From JALZKA01 sp963753385 (lineage in GTDB: Bacteria > Actinomycetota > Thermoleophilia > Solirubrobacterales > 70-9): a DNA stretch of 64,000 nt. A program made the translations under genes and the position numbers. Numbering within the stretch: the stretch's first letter is position 1; each line of letters begins with the position of its first letter. Shown one piece after another: positions 49,545 through 57,233 of this stretch. Location of the stretch: the NCBI GenBank assembly GCA_963753385.1, contig CAVWCC010000008.1:434001-498000 (forward strand). The letters are read 5' to 3'. The notes beneath the pieces were generated by a model, which was not told where the DNA came from, did not search any database, and saw only the letters and a list, made by a program, of their open reading frames with translations.

Positions 49545-51392
49545 TTGAAGAAGAAGATTCTCGTATCCGTCGACGCCGGCGAAACCCGGGTCGCGGTGTT
49601 CGAACGAAAGGGCAACTCGAAGCCACGCGTTGGCGAGCTCTACGTCGAGCGCCGCGGATCGCGGTCGATCGTCGGCAACATCTACAAGGGGGTCGTCGAC
49701 AACGTCCTGCCCGGCATGGAAGCCGCATTCGTCGACATCGGCCTCGAACGAAACGGCTTCCTGCACGTGGACGAGATCGTCCTGCCGGGCGGCGAGAAGG
49801 TACCGCGCCGCGGCCACGGCAAGGGCCGCTCGATCGCCGAGCTGATCAAGCCGAAGCAGGAGGTCCTGGTCCAGGTGGTCAAGGACCCGCTGAAGACGAA
49901 GGGCGCGCGGCTGTCGATGCAGATCTCGATCGCCGGGCGCTATCTCGTCTACATGCCGCAGGGCGCCGGGGTCGGCGCCAGCCGCAGGCTGCCGGACGCC
50001 GAGCGGGACAAGCTGCGCAAGATGCTCCAGAAGCTCCACACCGGCGACGGCGGCGTCATCGTTCGCACGGCGGCACAGGGCGCACGCAGGGAGGACTTCG
50101 AGCGCGACCTCGACTACCTCCACAAGCTGGCCGAGGTCGTCGAGCGCCGCGCGAAGGACATCAAGGCCCCGGACCTGGTCTTCCAGGAGGCGGACCTCTC
50201 GATCCGGGTCCTGCGCGATGTCCTCTCGAAGGAGTTCGAGGGCGCGATCATCGACGATGAGAAGCAGTTCCAGCGCGTCTCGAGCTTCTTCCAGCGCACC
50301 GCGCCGGAGCTCGTCGAGAAGGTCGAGCACTACGAGGGCAACGAGTCGCTGTTCGAGCGCGAGGGCGCCGAGGAGGCGCTGCGCTCGACGCTCTCGCGCC
50401 GGGTCGACCTGCCCTCGGGCGGTTACCTGATGATCGACTACGCCGAGGCGCTGACCGTGATCGACATCAACACCGGCAGCTTCACGGGACGCGGCAAGGG
50501 CCGGCTCGAGGACACGATCACCAAGGTGAACATCGAGGCGGCGGAGGAGGTCGTGCGCCAGCTCCGCCTCCGTGACATCGGCGGAATCATCGTCATCGAC
50601 TTCATCGACATGGCCCGGTCCCGCAACCGCGACCAGGTGCTGAAGACGATGCGGAAGGCGCTCGACGAGGACAAGACGAAGACCTACGTCGTCGAGATCT
50701 CGCCGCTCGGCCTGGTCGAGATGACGAGGCAGAACGTCACCGACGGGGTGCGCGAGATCCTCACCAAGAAGTGCCCGACCTGCGAGGGCGAGGGTGTGAT
50801 CCTCTCCGAGGAGACGGTCGCGATCGACGTCCTGCGCAAGCTGCGCGAGCTCGTCGCGTCAAAGCGCGATCCGGAGGCTTTCCTGATCCGGGTCAACCCG
50901 AAGGTGGCGGCGAAGCTGCTCGAGGAGGAGAGCGGCCTGCACGAGCTCGAGGCGGAGTCCGGCAAGCACTTCCACTTCGAGGGCGGCGAGGCGCTCGCCG
51001 TGTCGACCTTCGAGGTCACCGATGAGGGAACGCGCGATGAGATCGAGGCCCGGGCGCTCCCCTTCGCGGTCGGCGAGGAGGTGCTGGTCGCGATCGAGGA
51101 GCCGCACATGTACAACGTGGACGACGCGATCGCCCGCGTCGACTCGTACATCGTGTCGGTGGCGGGCGGCGGCCGGTACGTCGGCCAGCGCCGTTTGGTC
51201 CGCATCGACGAGGTCGCCCGCTCGCTCGCCAGCGCCTCCCTTGTGGACAACGGTGACGGCGGCGAGACGGCCGAGGAGGACGAGGAGCAGCAGCTAGAAT
51301 CGTCCGGCTCCGGACGCAGGCGCCGAGGCCGCCGAGGCGGTCGCGGCCGCTCGCGGACGAGCAACGAGCAACAAGCAACGAGCAACGACTGA
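49545..51392 (+). CDS. rng: Ribonuclease E/G family endoribonuclease
   Basis: 615 aa from a TTG with GAGGTGAG upstream. The N-terminal S1 domain ('IVGNIYKGVVDNVLPGMEAAFVDIGLERNGFLHVDEI') is split as in RNase E/G. The catalytic Asp pair is in 'IDINTGSF' and 'IIVIDFIDM', and the Zn-link is 'KKCPTCEGEG'. A second S1-like/PIN tail and an Arg/Gly-rich end ('GRRGGRGRSRT') follow, ending in a 7-base DNA repeat. It starts mRNA decay and rRNA processing. TGATG overlap with rplU, the usual neighbour. Confidence 0.93.
   Translation: MKKKILVSVDAGETRVAVFERKGNSKPRVGELYVERRGSRSIVGNIYKGVVDNVLPGMEAAFVDIGLERNGFLHVDEIVLPGGEKVPRRGHGKGRSIAELIKPKQEVLVQVVKDPLKTKGARLSMQISIAGRYLVYMPQGAGVGASRRLPDAERDKLRKMLQKLHTGDGGVIVRTAAQGARREDFERDLDYLHKLAEVVERRAKDIKAPDLVFQEADLSIRVLRDVLSKEFEGAIIDDEKQFQRVSSFFQRTAPELVEKVEHYEGNESLFEREGAEEALRSTLSRRVDLPSGGYLMIDYAEALTVIDINTGSFTGRGKGRLEDTITKVNIEAAEEVVRQLRLRDIGGIIVIDFIDMARSRNRDQVLKTMRKALDEDKTKTYVVEISPLGLVEMTRQNVTDGVREILTKKCPTCEGEGVILSEETVAIDVLRKLRELVASKRDPEAFLIRVNPKVAAKLLEEESGLHELEAESGKHFHFEGGEALAVSTFEVTDEGTRDEIEARALPFAVGEEVLVAIEEPHMYNVDDAIARVDSYIVSVAGGGRYVGQRRLVRIDEVARSLASASLVDNGDGGETAEEDEEQQLESSGSGRRRRGRRGGRGRSRTSNEQQATSND
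51358..51387 (+). repeat. Tandem 7-bp repeat at the 3' end of rng
   Basis: GAGCAAC-type heptamers repeat four times and encode 'SNEQQATSN'. The last unit abuts the stop. Confidence 0.6.
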
Positions 51393-51890
51393 TGGCTGAG
51401 ACCTACGCAATAGTCGAGACCGGTGGCAAGCAGTACCGCGCCGAGAAGGGCACGGTGCTGCTCGTCGATCGCCTCACCGCCGGCGAGGGCGACAAGGTCA
51501 GCTTGCGCCCGGTCATGTTCCGCGGCGACGGCAACGTCGTCGCGGCCGGCAACGACCTCGAGAAGGTCAAGGTCGAGGCGGTGGTCTCCGAGCACCTGCG
51601 CGGCGAGAAGATCAGGGTCTTCAAGTACAAGGCGAAGAAGGGCTACCGGAAGCGCCAGGGCCATCGCTCGGAGCTGACCAGGCTCGAGGTGACCGACGTC
51701 AAGATGCTCACGCGGAAGCCCGCGGCGCCGAAGGCCGAGGACGGCCGAGAAGCCCGCGCCGAAGCCTGCCGCCGCCAAGAAGCCGGCCGCGAGGAAGCCT
51801 GCCGCCGCGAAGAAGCCCGCCGCCGCGAAGAAGCCGGCGGCGCGCAAGCCGGCCGCGAAGAAGCCCGCCGCCAGGGAGGAGGACGCCTGA
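51392..51890 (+). CDS. rplU: Ribosomal protein bL21 with Lys/Ala/Pro tail, one frameshift
   Basis: The first ~108 codons are typical bL21: 'AIVETGGKQYRAEKGTVLLVDRL', 'VVSEHLRGEKIRVFKYKAKKGYRKRQGHRSELTRLEVT'. After 'KPAAPKAEDG' (about 51742) the sensible tail is one frame over: repeated 'KKPAA', 'ARKPAAAKKP' units ending 'REEDA' and a TGA at 51888-51890. As written, the frame instead runs into the rpmA frame. One extra base near 51742 explains this. Large-subunit protein binding 23S rRNA; the TGA overlaps the rpmA ATG. Confidence 0.88.
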
Positions 51891-52144
51891 TGGCTCACAA
51901 GAAGGGACTTGGATCCAGCCGCAACGGACGCGACTCGAACCCGAAGATGCTCGGGGTCAAGATCTTCGCCGGCCAGCAGGTGACGGGCGGCGAGATCATC
52001 GTGCGCCAGCGTGGCACGCGCTTCTACCCCGGCCCCGGGGCCGGCATCGGCCGTGATCACACCATCTTCGCGACCCGCGCCGGCACGGTCGAGTTCAAGC
52101 CGGCTCGCAAGGGCCGCCTCGTCTCGGTCGCCGAGCCCGAGTAA
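51890..52144 (+). CDS. rpmA: Ribosomal protein bL27
   Basis: 84 aa. 'MAHKKGLGSSRNGRDS' is the standard N-terminus that reaches the peptidyl transferase centre; there is no cleaved extension of Firmicute type. 'GGEIIVRQRGTRFYPGPGAGIGRDHTIFA' is the core. Ends 'VAEPE'. TGATG overlap with rplU shows co-translation. Confidence 0.97.
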   Translation: MAHKKGLGSSRNGRDSNPKMLGVKIFAGQQVTGGEIIVRQRGTRFYPGPGAGIGRDHTIFATRAGTVEFKPARKGRLVSVAEPE

Positions 52145-52193
52145 CGAGCCGGCTCAACAACGCCGGGACTTCGCCTGCGGCTCAGAGGCGCGG

Positions 52194-52199
52194 TAGCCT
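52194..52199 (+). promoter_or_regulatory. -10 box TAGCCT of leaderless sigma gene
   Basis: The hexamer ends exactly seven bases before the GTG at 52207 in the 62-base gap after rpmA; no Shine-Dalgarno sequence. Confidence 0.45.
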
Positions 52200-52206
52200 G
52201 CCCCGC

Positions 52207-52869
52207 GTGGTTTTGGAGCGCGGGGGACAGCCGACCTCCGACGCCGAGCTGGTCGCGGCGCTGCGCGCGGGCGACGAGGACGCCTACGCCGCCCTCGTGG
52301 AGGAGCTGACGCCGCCCCTCACGCGGCTCGCGATGGCGCACGTCCCGAGCCGGGCCGTGGCCGAGGAGGTCGTGCAGGACACCTGGCTCGGTGTGCTCAA
52401 CGGAATCGACCGCTTCGAGGGGCGCTCGTCGCTGCGGACCTGGATCTTCCAGATCCTCCTCAACACCGCGCGCACGCGCGGCAAGCGCGAGAAGCGCACG
52501 CTTCCGTTCTCGGCGTTCCGCAGGCGCGCGGAGGAGGGCCGCGACGAGCCGGCGGTGGACGCCGACCGCTTCCAGGGGCGGCGCGGGGAGCAGCCCGGGG
52601 CGTGGGCGAGGCCGCCGGCCGAGTGGTCATCCCCGGAGGTGCTCCTCGGGCAGGAGCAAGCGCGGAACGTGATGCTCGAGGCGATCGCCGCCCTGCCCCC
52701 GCGACAGCGCGAGGTGATCACGTTGCGCGACATCCTGGGCTACTCGGCCGCCGAGGCCCGTAACGCGCTCGACGTATCGGAGACCAACCAGCGAGTGCTC
52801 CTGCACAGGGCACGGTCCAAGGTAAGGACCGCCCTCGAGGAGCTCTTCGATGAAGAGGAAGCCGCATGA
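52207..52869 (+). CDS. ECF-type RNA polymerase sigma factor
   Basis: 220 aa from GTG. Region 2 is residues ~25-95 ('AYAALVEELTPPLTRLAMAHV', 'AEEVVQDTWLGVLNGIDRFEGRSSLRTWIFQILLNTARTRGKREKR'); a long Arg/Pro-rich linker (95-150) precedes region 4 ('IAALPPRQREVITLRDILGYSAAEARNALDVSETNQRVLLHRARSKVR', ~155-205). The stop overlaps the zf-HC2 gene (ATGA), which should be its anti-sigma factor. Confidence 0.9.
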   Translation: MVLERGGQPTSDAELVAALRAGDEDAYAALVEELTPPLTRLAMAHVPSRAVAEEVVQDTWLGVLNGIDRFEGRSSLRTWIFQILLNTARTRGKREKRTLPFSAFRRRAEEGRDEPAVDADRFQGRRGEQPGAWARPPAEWSSPEVLLGQEQARNVMLEAIAALPPRQREVITLRDILGYSAAEARNALDVSETNQRVLLHRARSKVRTALEELFDEEEAA

Positions 52870-53138
52870 CCACCCGCGTGCCCACAAACCCGCTCGACGC
52901 GATGAGCTGCCAGCAGTTCGTCGAGATCGTGACCGAGTACCTCGAGCAGCAGCTCGACGAGGCGCGCAAGCTGTGGACCGACGAGCACCTCGCAGGCTGT
53001 GACGCGTGCCGCAACTACCTCGCGCAGATGCGCCAGACGATCGCTGCTCTGCGCGACCTGGGTGACGAGACGCTCGACCCGGCCCAGCGCGACCGGATCC
53101 TCGCCGCGATGCGCACCCCCCGCCCGGCCTCCCACTAG
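52866..53138 (+). CDS. Zinc-finger (zf-HC2) anti-sigma factor
   Basis: 90 aa, no membrane segment. The ZAS motif is Cys15 ... His41-x3-Cys45-x2-Cys48 ('DEHLAGCDACRNYL'), which binds zinc and the partner sigma factor. A soluble, possibly redox-sensitive (RsrA-like) type. Coupled to the sigma gene by ATGA. A strong hairpin follows the stop at once, ending the two-gene unit. Confidence 0.88.
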   Translation: MTTRVPTNPLDAMSCQQFVEIVTEYLEQQLDEARKLWTDEHLAGCDACRNYLAQMRQTIAALRDLGDETLDPAQRDRILAAMRTPRPASH

Positions 53139-53188
53139 CGCGAACGTCCCGCGCGGCGCCCTATACACCCCCGCGCGGGACGTTCGCG
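53139..53188 (+). terminator. Perfect 18-bp hairpin terminator
   Basis: CGCGAACGTCCCGCGCGG and its exact complement are separated by a 14-base loop, beginning at the first base after the anti-sigma stop. No T run follows, as is common for high-GC actinobacterial terminators. Confidence 0.75.
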
Positions 53189-53222
53189 GCTTGTCGCGCG
53201 TGCTCCCTGCGATTCTTGCGCC

Positions 53223-54500
53223 GTGTTTCATGACAGGGCGAGGATCTGGGTCGAGGGCGGCCGCGGCGGCGACGGGTGCGTGAGCTTCCGGCGCGAGGCG
53301 CACGTGCCGCGCGGTGGGCCCGACGGCGGCGACGGCGGGCGTGGCGGCGATGTCGTGCTCGCCTGCGATCCGTCGCGGCGCGACCTGTCGGAGCTGCGGA
53401 TCGCCGGGCACTTCAAGGCGGGCCGCGGGGAGCACGGCCGGGGCAAGAACCAGCATGGGGCGCGCGGGGCGGACCGCGAGATCCTGATCCCCCCGGGGAC
53501 GACCGCCGAGCGTGAGGACGGCGCGGCTTACGACCTGACCGAGCCGGGCCAGCGGGCCGTGATGGCCGCCGGCGGCGAGGGCGGCCACGGCAACAAGCGC
53601 TTCGCTACCTCCACGCGGCAGGCGCCGCGCTTCGCGGAGCGCGGGATCCCCGGTGAGGAGGGCTGGGTCGAGTTGCGGCTGCGACTGCTCGCCGACGCCG
53701 GCATCGTCGGGCTTCCGAACGCCGGCAAGTCGTCGCTCCTGGCGGCGCTCACGCGGGCCCGCCCCAAGGTCGCCGACTACCCGTTCACGACGATCGACCC
53801 GGTCCTCGGCACGATCGACGACGGCGAGCGGCAACTCGTCCTGGCCGACATCCCGGGCCTGATCGAGGGAGCGGCGGAGGGTGCCGGTCTTGGCCATGAG
53901 TTCCTGGCCCATGTCGAGCGGTGCCGGGCGCTCGTGCATCTTGTGGCGATCGATCCGCTCGCGCCCGGCGGCCTGGTTCCCGCCTACGAGACGGTGCGGG
54001 CCGAGCTGGCGGCACATGGCGGGGGCCTGGATGGGCTGCCCGAACTGGTCGTGATCTCGAAGTCCGACCTCGCGCCGCCGGAGGAGCTCGACGAGTTGGT
54101 CGGCGAGCTCCGCGAGCGGACCGGCGGGCCGGTGCTGGCGATCTCGTCGGCGACCGCGGCGGGACTCGACCGGCTGCGCGGCGCGCTCTTCGCGGCGGTC
54201 GCGGCGGAGCCCGCGCCGGTGGGGGAAGACGAGGCCCGCTTCGAGGCCGAGCACATGACCTACCGGCCGGCCGGCGAGCAGGGATTCGACGTGGTCCGCG
54301 AGGGCGACGCGTTCCGCGTGCACGGCCGCGGGATCGAGCTGCTCGTGGCGCGGCACGACCTGTCGAACCTCGAGGCGCTTGCCTACCTGGAAGCGAGGCT
54401 GCGCGAGATCGGTGTGATCGCGGCGCTCGAGCGCGCCGGGTTCGAGCCGGGCGACGAGGTCCGGATCGGCGACGAGGAGTTCGAGCTGGACCCGGGCTGA
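53223..54500 (+). CDS. obgE: GTPase ObgE/CgtA
   Basis: 425 aa from GTG. The glycine-rich Obg fold covers residues 1-155 ('WVEGGRGGDGCVSFRREAHVPRGGPDGGDGGRGG'-type start). The G domain has G1 'GLPNAGKSSLL', G2/switch 'DYPFTTIDPVLG', G3 'DIPGLIEGA' and G4 'ISKSD'. The C-terminal OCT domain (~340-420) matches the Gram-positive form. A ribosome assembly and stress GTPase. It starts the obgE-proB-proA-nadD-rsfS row. Confidence 0.95.
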   Translation: MFHDRARIWVEGGRGGDGCVSFRREAHVPRGGPDGGDGGRGGDVVLACDPSRRDLSELRIAGHFKAGRGEHGRGKNQHGARGADREILIPPGTTAEREDGAAYDLTEPGQRAVMAAGGEGGHGNKRFATSTRQAPRFAERGIPGEEGWVELRLRLLADAGIVGLPNAGKSSLLAALTRARPKVADYPFTTIDPVLGTIDDGERQLVLADIPGLIEGAAEGAGLGHEFLAHVERCRALVHLVAIDPLAPGGLVPAYETVRAELAAHGGGLDGLPELVVISKSDLAPPEELDELVGELRERTGGPVLAISSATAAGLDRLRGALFAAVAAEPAPVGEDEARFEAEHMTYRPAGEQGFDVVREGDAFRVHGRGIELLVARHDLSNLEALAYLEARLREIGVIAALERAGFEPGDEVRIGDEEFELDPG

Positions 54501-54513
54501 ACGGTCGCGCTCC

Positions 54514-54519
54514 TAGACT
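54514..54519 (+). promoter_or_regulatory. -10 box TAGACT before proB
   Basis: Located in the 28-base obgE-proB gap, nine bases before the ATG at 54529, with the same hexamer and spacing as before clpP. Confidence 0.4.
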
Positions 54520-54528
54520 CCTGCCGCG

Positions 54529-55617
54529 ATGACCGTCGTCGCCAAGCTCGGCTCTTCGATCGTCGCCGACGCCGCCGGCGACGTGCGCGGCGACGTGCTC
54601 GACCGCGTCTGCGGGCAGGTCGCGGACCTCCACGCCGACGGCGAGGAGGTGGTGATGGTCACGTCGGGGGCGATCGCGCTCGGGATGCGGCTGATGGGGT
54701 TCGACGCGCGCCCGCGGGCCGTGGACGAGCTCCAGGCGGCATCGGCCGTCGGGCAGGGCTCGCTGTTTCGCTCGTACGAGCAGCGCCTGGCCGAGCGGGA
54801 CGTCCATGCGGCACAGGTGCTGCTGAACTCCTCCGACGTCTCGACCCGGGTGAACTACCTGAACGCGCGCGCCACGCTGCGGCGACTGCTCCAGTGGCGC
54901 GCGGTCCCGGTGGTCAACGAGAACGACACGACCGCGACCGACGAGATCACGTTCGGCGACAACGACTTCCTCTCCGCCCAGGTGGCGCTGCTCCTCGGTG
55001 CCCGGATGCTGGTGCTGCTCACGGACACCGCCGGCCTGCACACGGCCGACCCCAGGCACGACCCGGAGGCGCGGCTGATCGAGCAGGTGGACGACTTCGC
55101 CGACCTGGTGGGTTTCGAGATCGGCGATCGGACTTCGCCGTTCGGGTCGGGCGGCATGCGAAGCAAGGTCGCCGCGGCAGAGATGGCGACGTCGGCCGGC
55201 ATCGAGGTCGTGGTCTGCGACGGCACCGAGGACGGGACGCTCCGTGCTGCGGCGGCCGGCGAGCGGGTGGGCACGAGATTTCCCGCGCACCCGGGCCGGG
55301 TGCCGAGCTTCAAGCTCTGGCTGCGCTATGCGAAGCCGAGTCGGGGCACGGTGACGATCGACGCCGGCGCCGGGCGCGTCCTGCGCGAGCAGGGCTCGAG
55401 CCTGCTGCCGGTCGGTATCACGGGCGTGGAGGGAAAATTCGATGCCGGTGACGCCGTCGAGGTCGTCTGCGACGGCGCGCTGGTGGGCAAGGGGATCGTC
55501 AACTACTCGGCGAGCGAGCTCGCGAAGATCAAGGGCATGAAGTCGCCGGAGGTGCAGGAGCTGATGCCCCACGCCGCCGAGGAGGCGGTACACCGCGACT
55601 TCTTCGTTCTCTCCTAG
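54529..55617 (+). CDS. proB: Glutamate 5-kinase with C-terminal PUA domain
   Basis: 362 aa. Amino-acid kinase domain: 'VVAKLGSSIV', 'VTSGAIALGMRLMGF', 'VVNENDTTATDEITFGDNDFLSAQVALLL' and 'FGSGGMRSKVAAAEMA'. A PUA domain occupies residues ~270-355 ('GTVTIDAGAGRVLREQGSSLLPVGITGVEG'). It makes glutamyl-5-phosphate, the first step of proline synthesis. proA lies 1.6 kb on, after an inserted reverse-strand operon. Confidence 0.95.
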   Translation: MTVVAKLGSSIVADAAGDVRGDVLDRVCGQVADLHADGEEVVMVTSGAIALGMRLMGFDARPRAVDELQAASAVGQGSLFRSYEQRLAERDVHAAQVLLNSSDVSTRVNYLNARATLRRLLQWRAVPVVNENDTTATDEITFGDNDFLSAQVALLLGARMLVLLTDTAGLHTADPRHDPEARLIEQVDDFADLVGFEIGDRTSPFGSGGMRSKVAAAEMATSAGIEVVVCDGTEDGTLRAAAAGERVGTRFPAHPGRVPSFKLWLRYAKPSRGTVTIDAGAGRVLREQGSSLLPVGITGVEGKFDAGDAVEVVCDGALVGKGIVNYSASELAKIKGMKSPEVQELMPHAAEEAVHRDFFVLS

Positions 55618-56054
55618 TTCTCCGCGAGCGCGCGCTCGAGGTTGTCGAAGACCTTGCCCCAGCCGTCCTCGTGGTCGCGAACCGCTTCCTCGCTCCACAG
55701 GTTGCTGTGGGTGAAGCGGAGCGTGGTGGCGCCATCGCGCTCCTCGAGGTCGATCTCGATCAGCTGCTCCCTGTCCGGGTAGTCGTCCCAGATCCAGGTG
55801 AACGCGAGCCTCCTCGGCGGGTCGATCTCGGTGTAGACCCCACCGCCGCCGTACCGGGCGTCCTTGTGCGGGTCCCGCATCACCACCCGCACGGCGCCGC
55901 CGATGCGCAGGTCCACGGTCGCCTCGGCCGTCTCCCAGTCGTGCCCGGCGTGCCACCAGCGCCGCATCACCTCTTCGCTCGTCCAGGCGTCGAAGACGGC
56001 CTGGACGGGCGCATCGTAGGTGCGCTCCATGCGCAGGGTGATGGTCTCGGTCAC
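55614..56054 (-). CDS. SRPBCC (AHSA1-like) protein
   Basis: 146 aa from GTG, with GGGAG upstream; the GTGA overlaps the stop of a 43-aa gene. The START/Bet v1-like fold shows 'MERTYDAPVQAVFDAWTSEEVMRRWW', 'VDLRIGGAVRVVMRD' and 'LIEIDLEERDGATTLRFTHSNL'. These bind hydrophobic ligands in a deep cavity. It is the last gene of the ArsR operon; its end overlaps proB's end by four bases. Confidence 0.88.
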   Translation of the reverse strand: MTETITLRMERTYDAPVQAVFDAWTSEEVMRRWWHAGHDWETAEATVDLRIGGAVRVVMRDPHKDARYGGGGVYTEIDPPRRLAFTWIWDDYPDREQLIEIDLEERDGATTLRFTHSNLWSEEAVRDHEDGWGKVFDNLERALAEN

Positions 56055-56182
56055 GTGCGGTGCTCCCTTCGGCGTCGCAGGCGCAAGGCTATCCAGGCGC
56101 GCGCCACGAGCAGCCCGGCGCCCGCGCCGGCCGCGGAAGGCGCGATCTCCTCGAGCGGCAGGCCGCCGACGTGGGCGATCAT
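56051..56182 (-). CDS. 43-aa single-pass membrane peptide
   Basis: ATG overlaps the stop of the DUF899 gene (ATGA), and its TGA overlaps the GTG of the AHSA1-like gene (GTGA). The sequence has a short polar start, a membrane helix rich in Ala/Gly/Leu (residues ~15-33) and a basic Arg-rich end, which by the positive-inside rule would face the cytosol. The double overlap strongly supports expression. Function unknown. Confidence 0.6.
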   Translation of the reverse strand: MIAHVGGLPLEEIAPSAAGAGAGLLVARAWIALRLRRRREHRT

Positions 56183-56868
56183 CGGCCGGCGTACGCGTCG
56201 TTGTAGTTCCACCACTGATACGGCGGCGTCTGCGGGTAGCTCTCCGGTGAGTCCTCCCACTCCTCCTGGCGCCCGAGCGCAGCCATGTCGAGGTAGCTCC
56301 AGGTGGTGCCAATCGCCTCGTCGCCGCGGGCGTCGATGAAGTAGGTCCGGAAGATGCGGTCGCCCTCGCGGATGAACGCGTTGTGCCCGTGCCACTCGTC
56401 GACGTCGAAGTCCTTGTCGAAGTCGTCGGTGATCTCATACCAGGGGATGCGCTGCCATCCGTGGCGCTCCTTCAGGCCCTGGATCTCGGCCTGGGGCGCG
56501 CGCGAGACGAAGGCGAGCGTCACGTCGCGCGCGTTCAGGTGGGCGGGGTTCGCCACCTGGTCGGCGACGAACGAGCAGCCCACGCAGGCACGCTCCGGGT
56601 ACGCGCCGCCCTCGGCGTAGGTGGTGACTTCGGGCCCGTAGTAGGCGCGGTAGACGATCAGCTGGCGCCGGCCGTCGAAGAGGTCCGCCAGCGTGGCAGG
56701 GCCGTTGGGCCCCTCGAAGGCGTAGTCCTTCTGGACGGCCATCCAGGGCATCCGCCGCCGCTGGGCGGCAAGCGCGTCTCGGGCCCGGGTCAGCTCCTTC
56801 TCCTTCACGAGCATGTCCTCGCGAGCGGCTTTCCAGTCCTCCGGTGAAACGATCGGCGGGGTCTTCAT
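56179..56868 (-). CDS. DUF899 thioredoxin-like protein
   Basis: 229 aa. DUF899 signature: 'VSPEDWKAAREDMLVKEKELTRARDALAAQRRRMPW', 'LADLFDGRRQLIVYRAYYGP' and 'ACVGCSFVADQV' with Cys95-x2-Cys98 at the thioredoxin-like position, then 'ISYLDMAALGRQEE'-type end ('WSYLDMAALGRQEEWEDSPE'). Predicted thiol-based, peroxiredoxin-like; substrate unknown. Start overlaps the ArsR gene stop (ATGA). Confidence 0.88.
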   Translation of the reverse strand: MKTPPIVSPEDWKAAREDMLVKEKELTRARDALAAQRRRMPWMAVQKDYAFEGPNGPATLADLFDGRRQLIVYRAYYGPEVTTYAEGGAYPERACVGCSFVADQVANPAHLNARDVTLAFVSRAPQAEIQGLKERHGWQRIPWYEITDDFDKDFDVDEWHGHNAFIREGDRIFRTYFIDARGDEAIGTTWSYLDMAALGRQEEWEDSPESYPQTPPYQWWNYNDAYAGR

Positions 56869-57179
56869 GTCGTCTTGTCCTCCTTCAGGTAGTCGTCAAC
56901 CACGTCCATCAGGCGCCCCCAGAGGGCGCGCTGGCGATCCATCCATTCGGCCGCGTCCGTGAGCCCTTCCGGCTCGAGCGAGAGGCGGTGGGTCCGGCCG
57001 TCGACCACGCGGGTCACGACGCCGGTCTCCTCCAGCACCTTCAGGTGCTTGGAGATCGCCGGCTTCGAGACGCCGAAGCCGGCGGTGACGACGCCGACGG
57101 TCGCCGGGCCTTCCGAGAGGCGCTCGACGATGCCGCGGCGGATCGGGTGTGAAAGGGCCCTGAACGGATCTTTAACCAT
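56865..57179 (-). CDS. ArsR-family regulator of SRPBCC-associated type
   Basis: 104 aa from the ATG at 57179. Winged helix: 'FRALSHPIRRGIVERLSEGPATVGVVTAGFGVSKPAISKHLKVLEETGVV'. There are no metal-binding Cys, so this is the non-metal subgroup normally paired with SRPBCC (AHSA1) genes, as here. A 16-base palindrome covers its start codon, so autorepression and control of the four-gene operon are likely. Confidence 0.9.
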   Translation of the reverse strand: MVKDPFRALSHPIRRGIVERLSEGPATVGVVTAGFGVSKPAISKHLKVLEETGVVTRVVDGRTHRLSLEPEGLTDAAEWMDRQRALWGRLMDVVDDYLKEDKTT

Positions 57180-57187
57180 TTGGTTAA
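57172..57187. promoter_or_regulatory. ArsR operator palindrome
   Basis: TTAACCA-TT-TGGTTAA, seven-base perfect arms, overlaps the start codon of the ArsR gene and lies 46 bases before proA on the other strand. Confidence 0.65.
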
Positions 57188-57233
57188 CAGTAGCAGTTCG
57201 GTGCGGCCGGCCGTCGGTACCCTTCGCTTGAAG

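Noticed and set aside
51392..52144. Single 250-codon frame as a natural L21-L27 fusion protein
   Set aside because: The middle part is Arg/Glu-rich noise, while the next frame gives a normal Lys/Ala/Pro tail and a TGATG junction.
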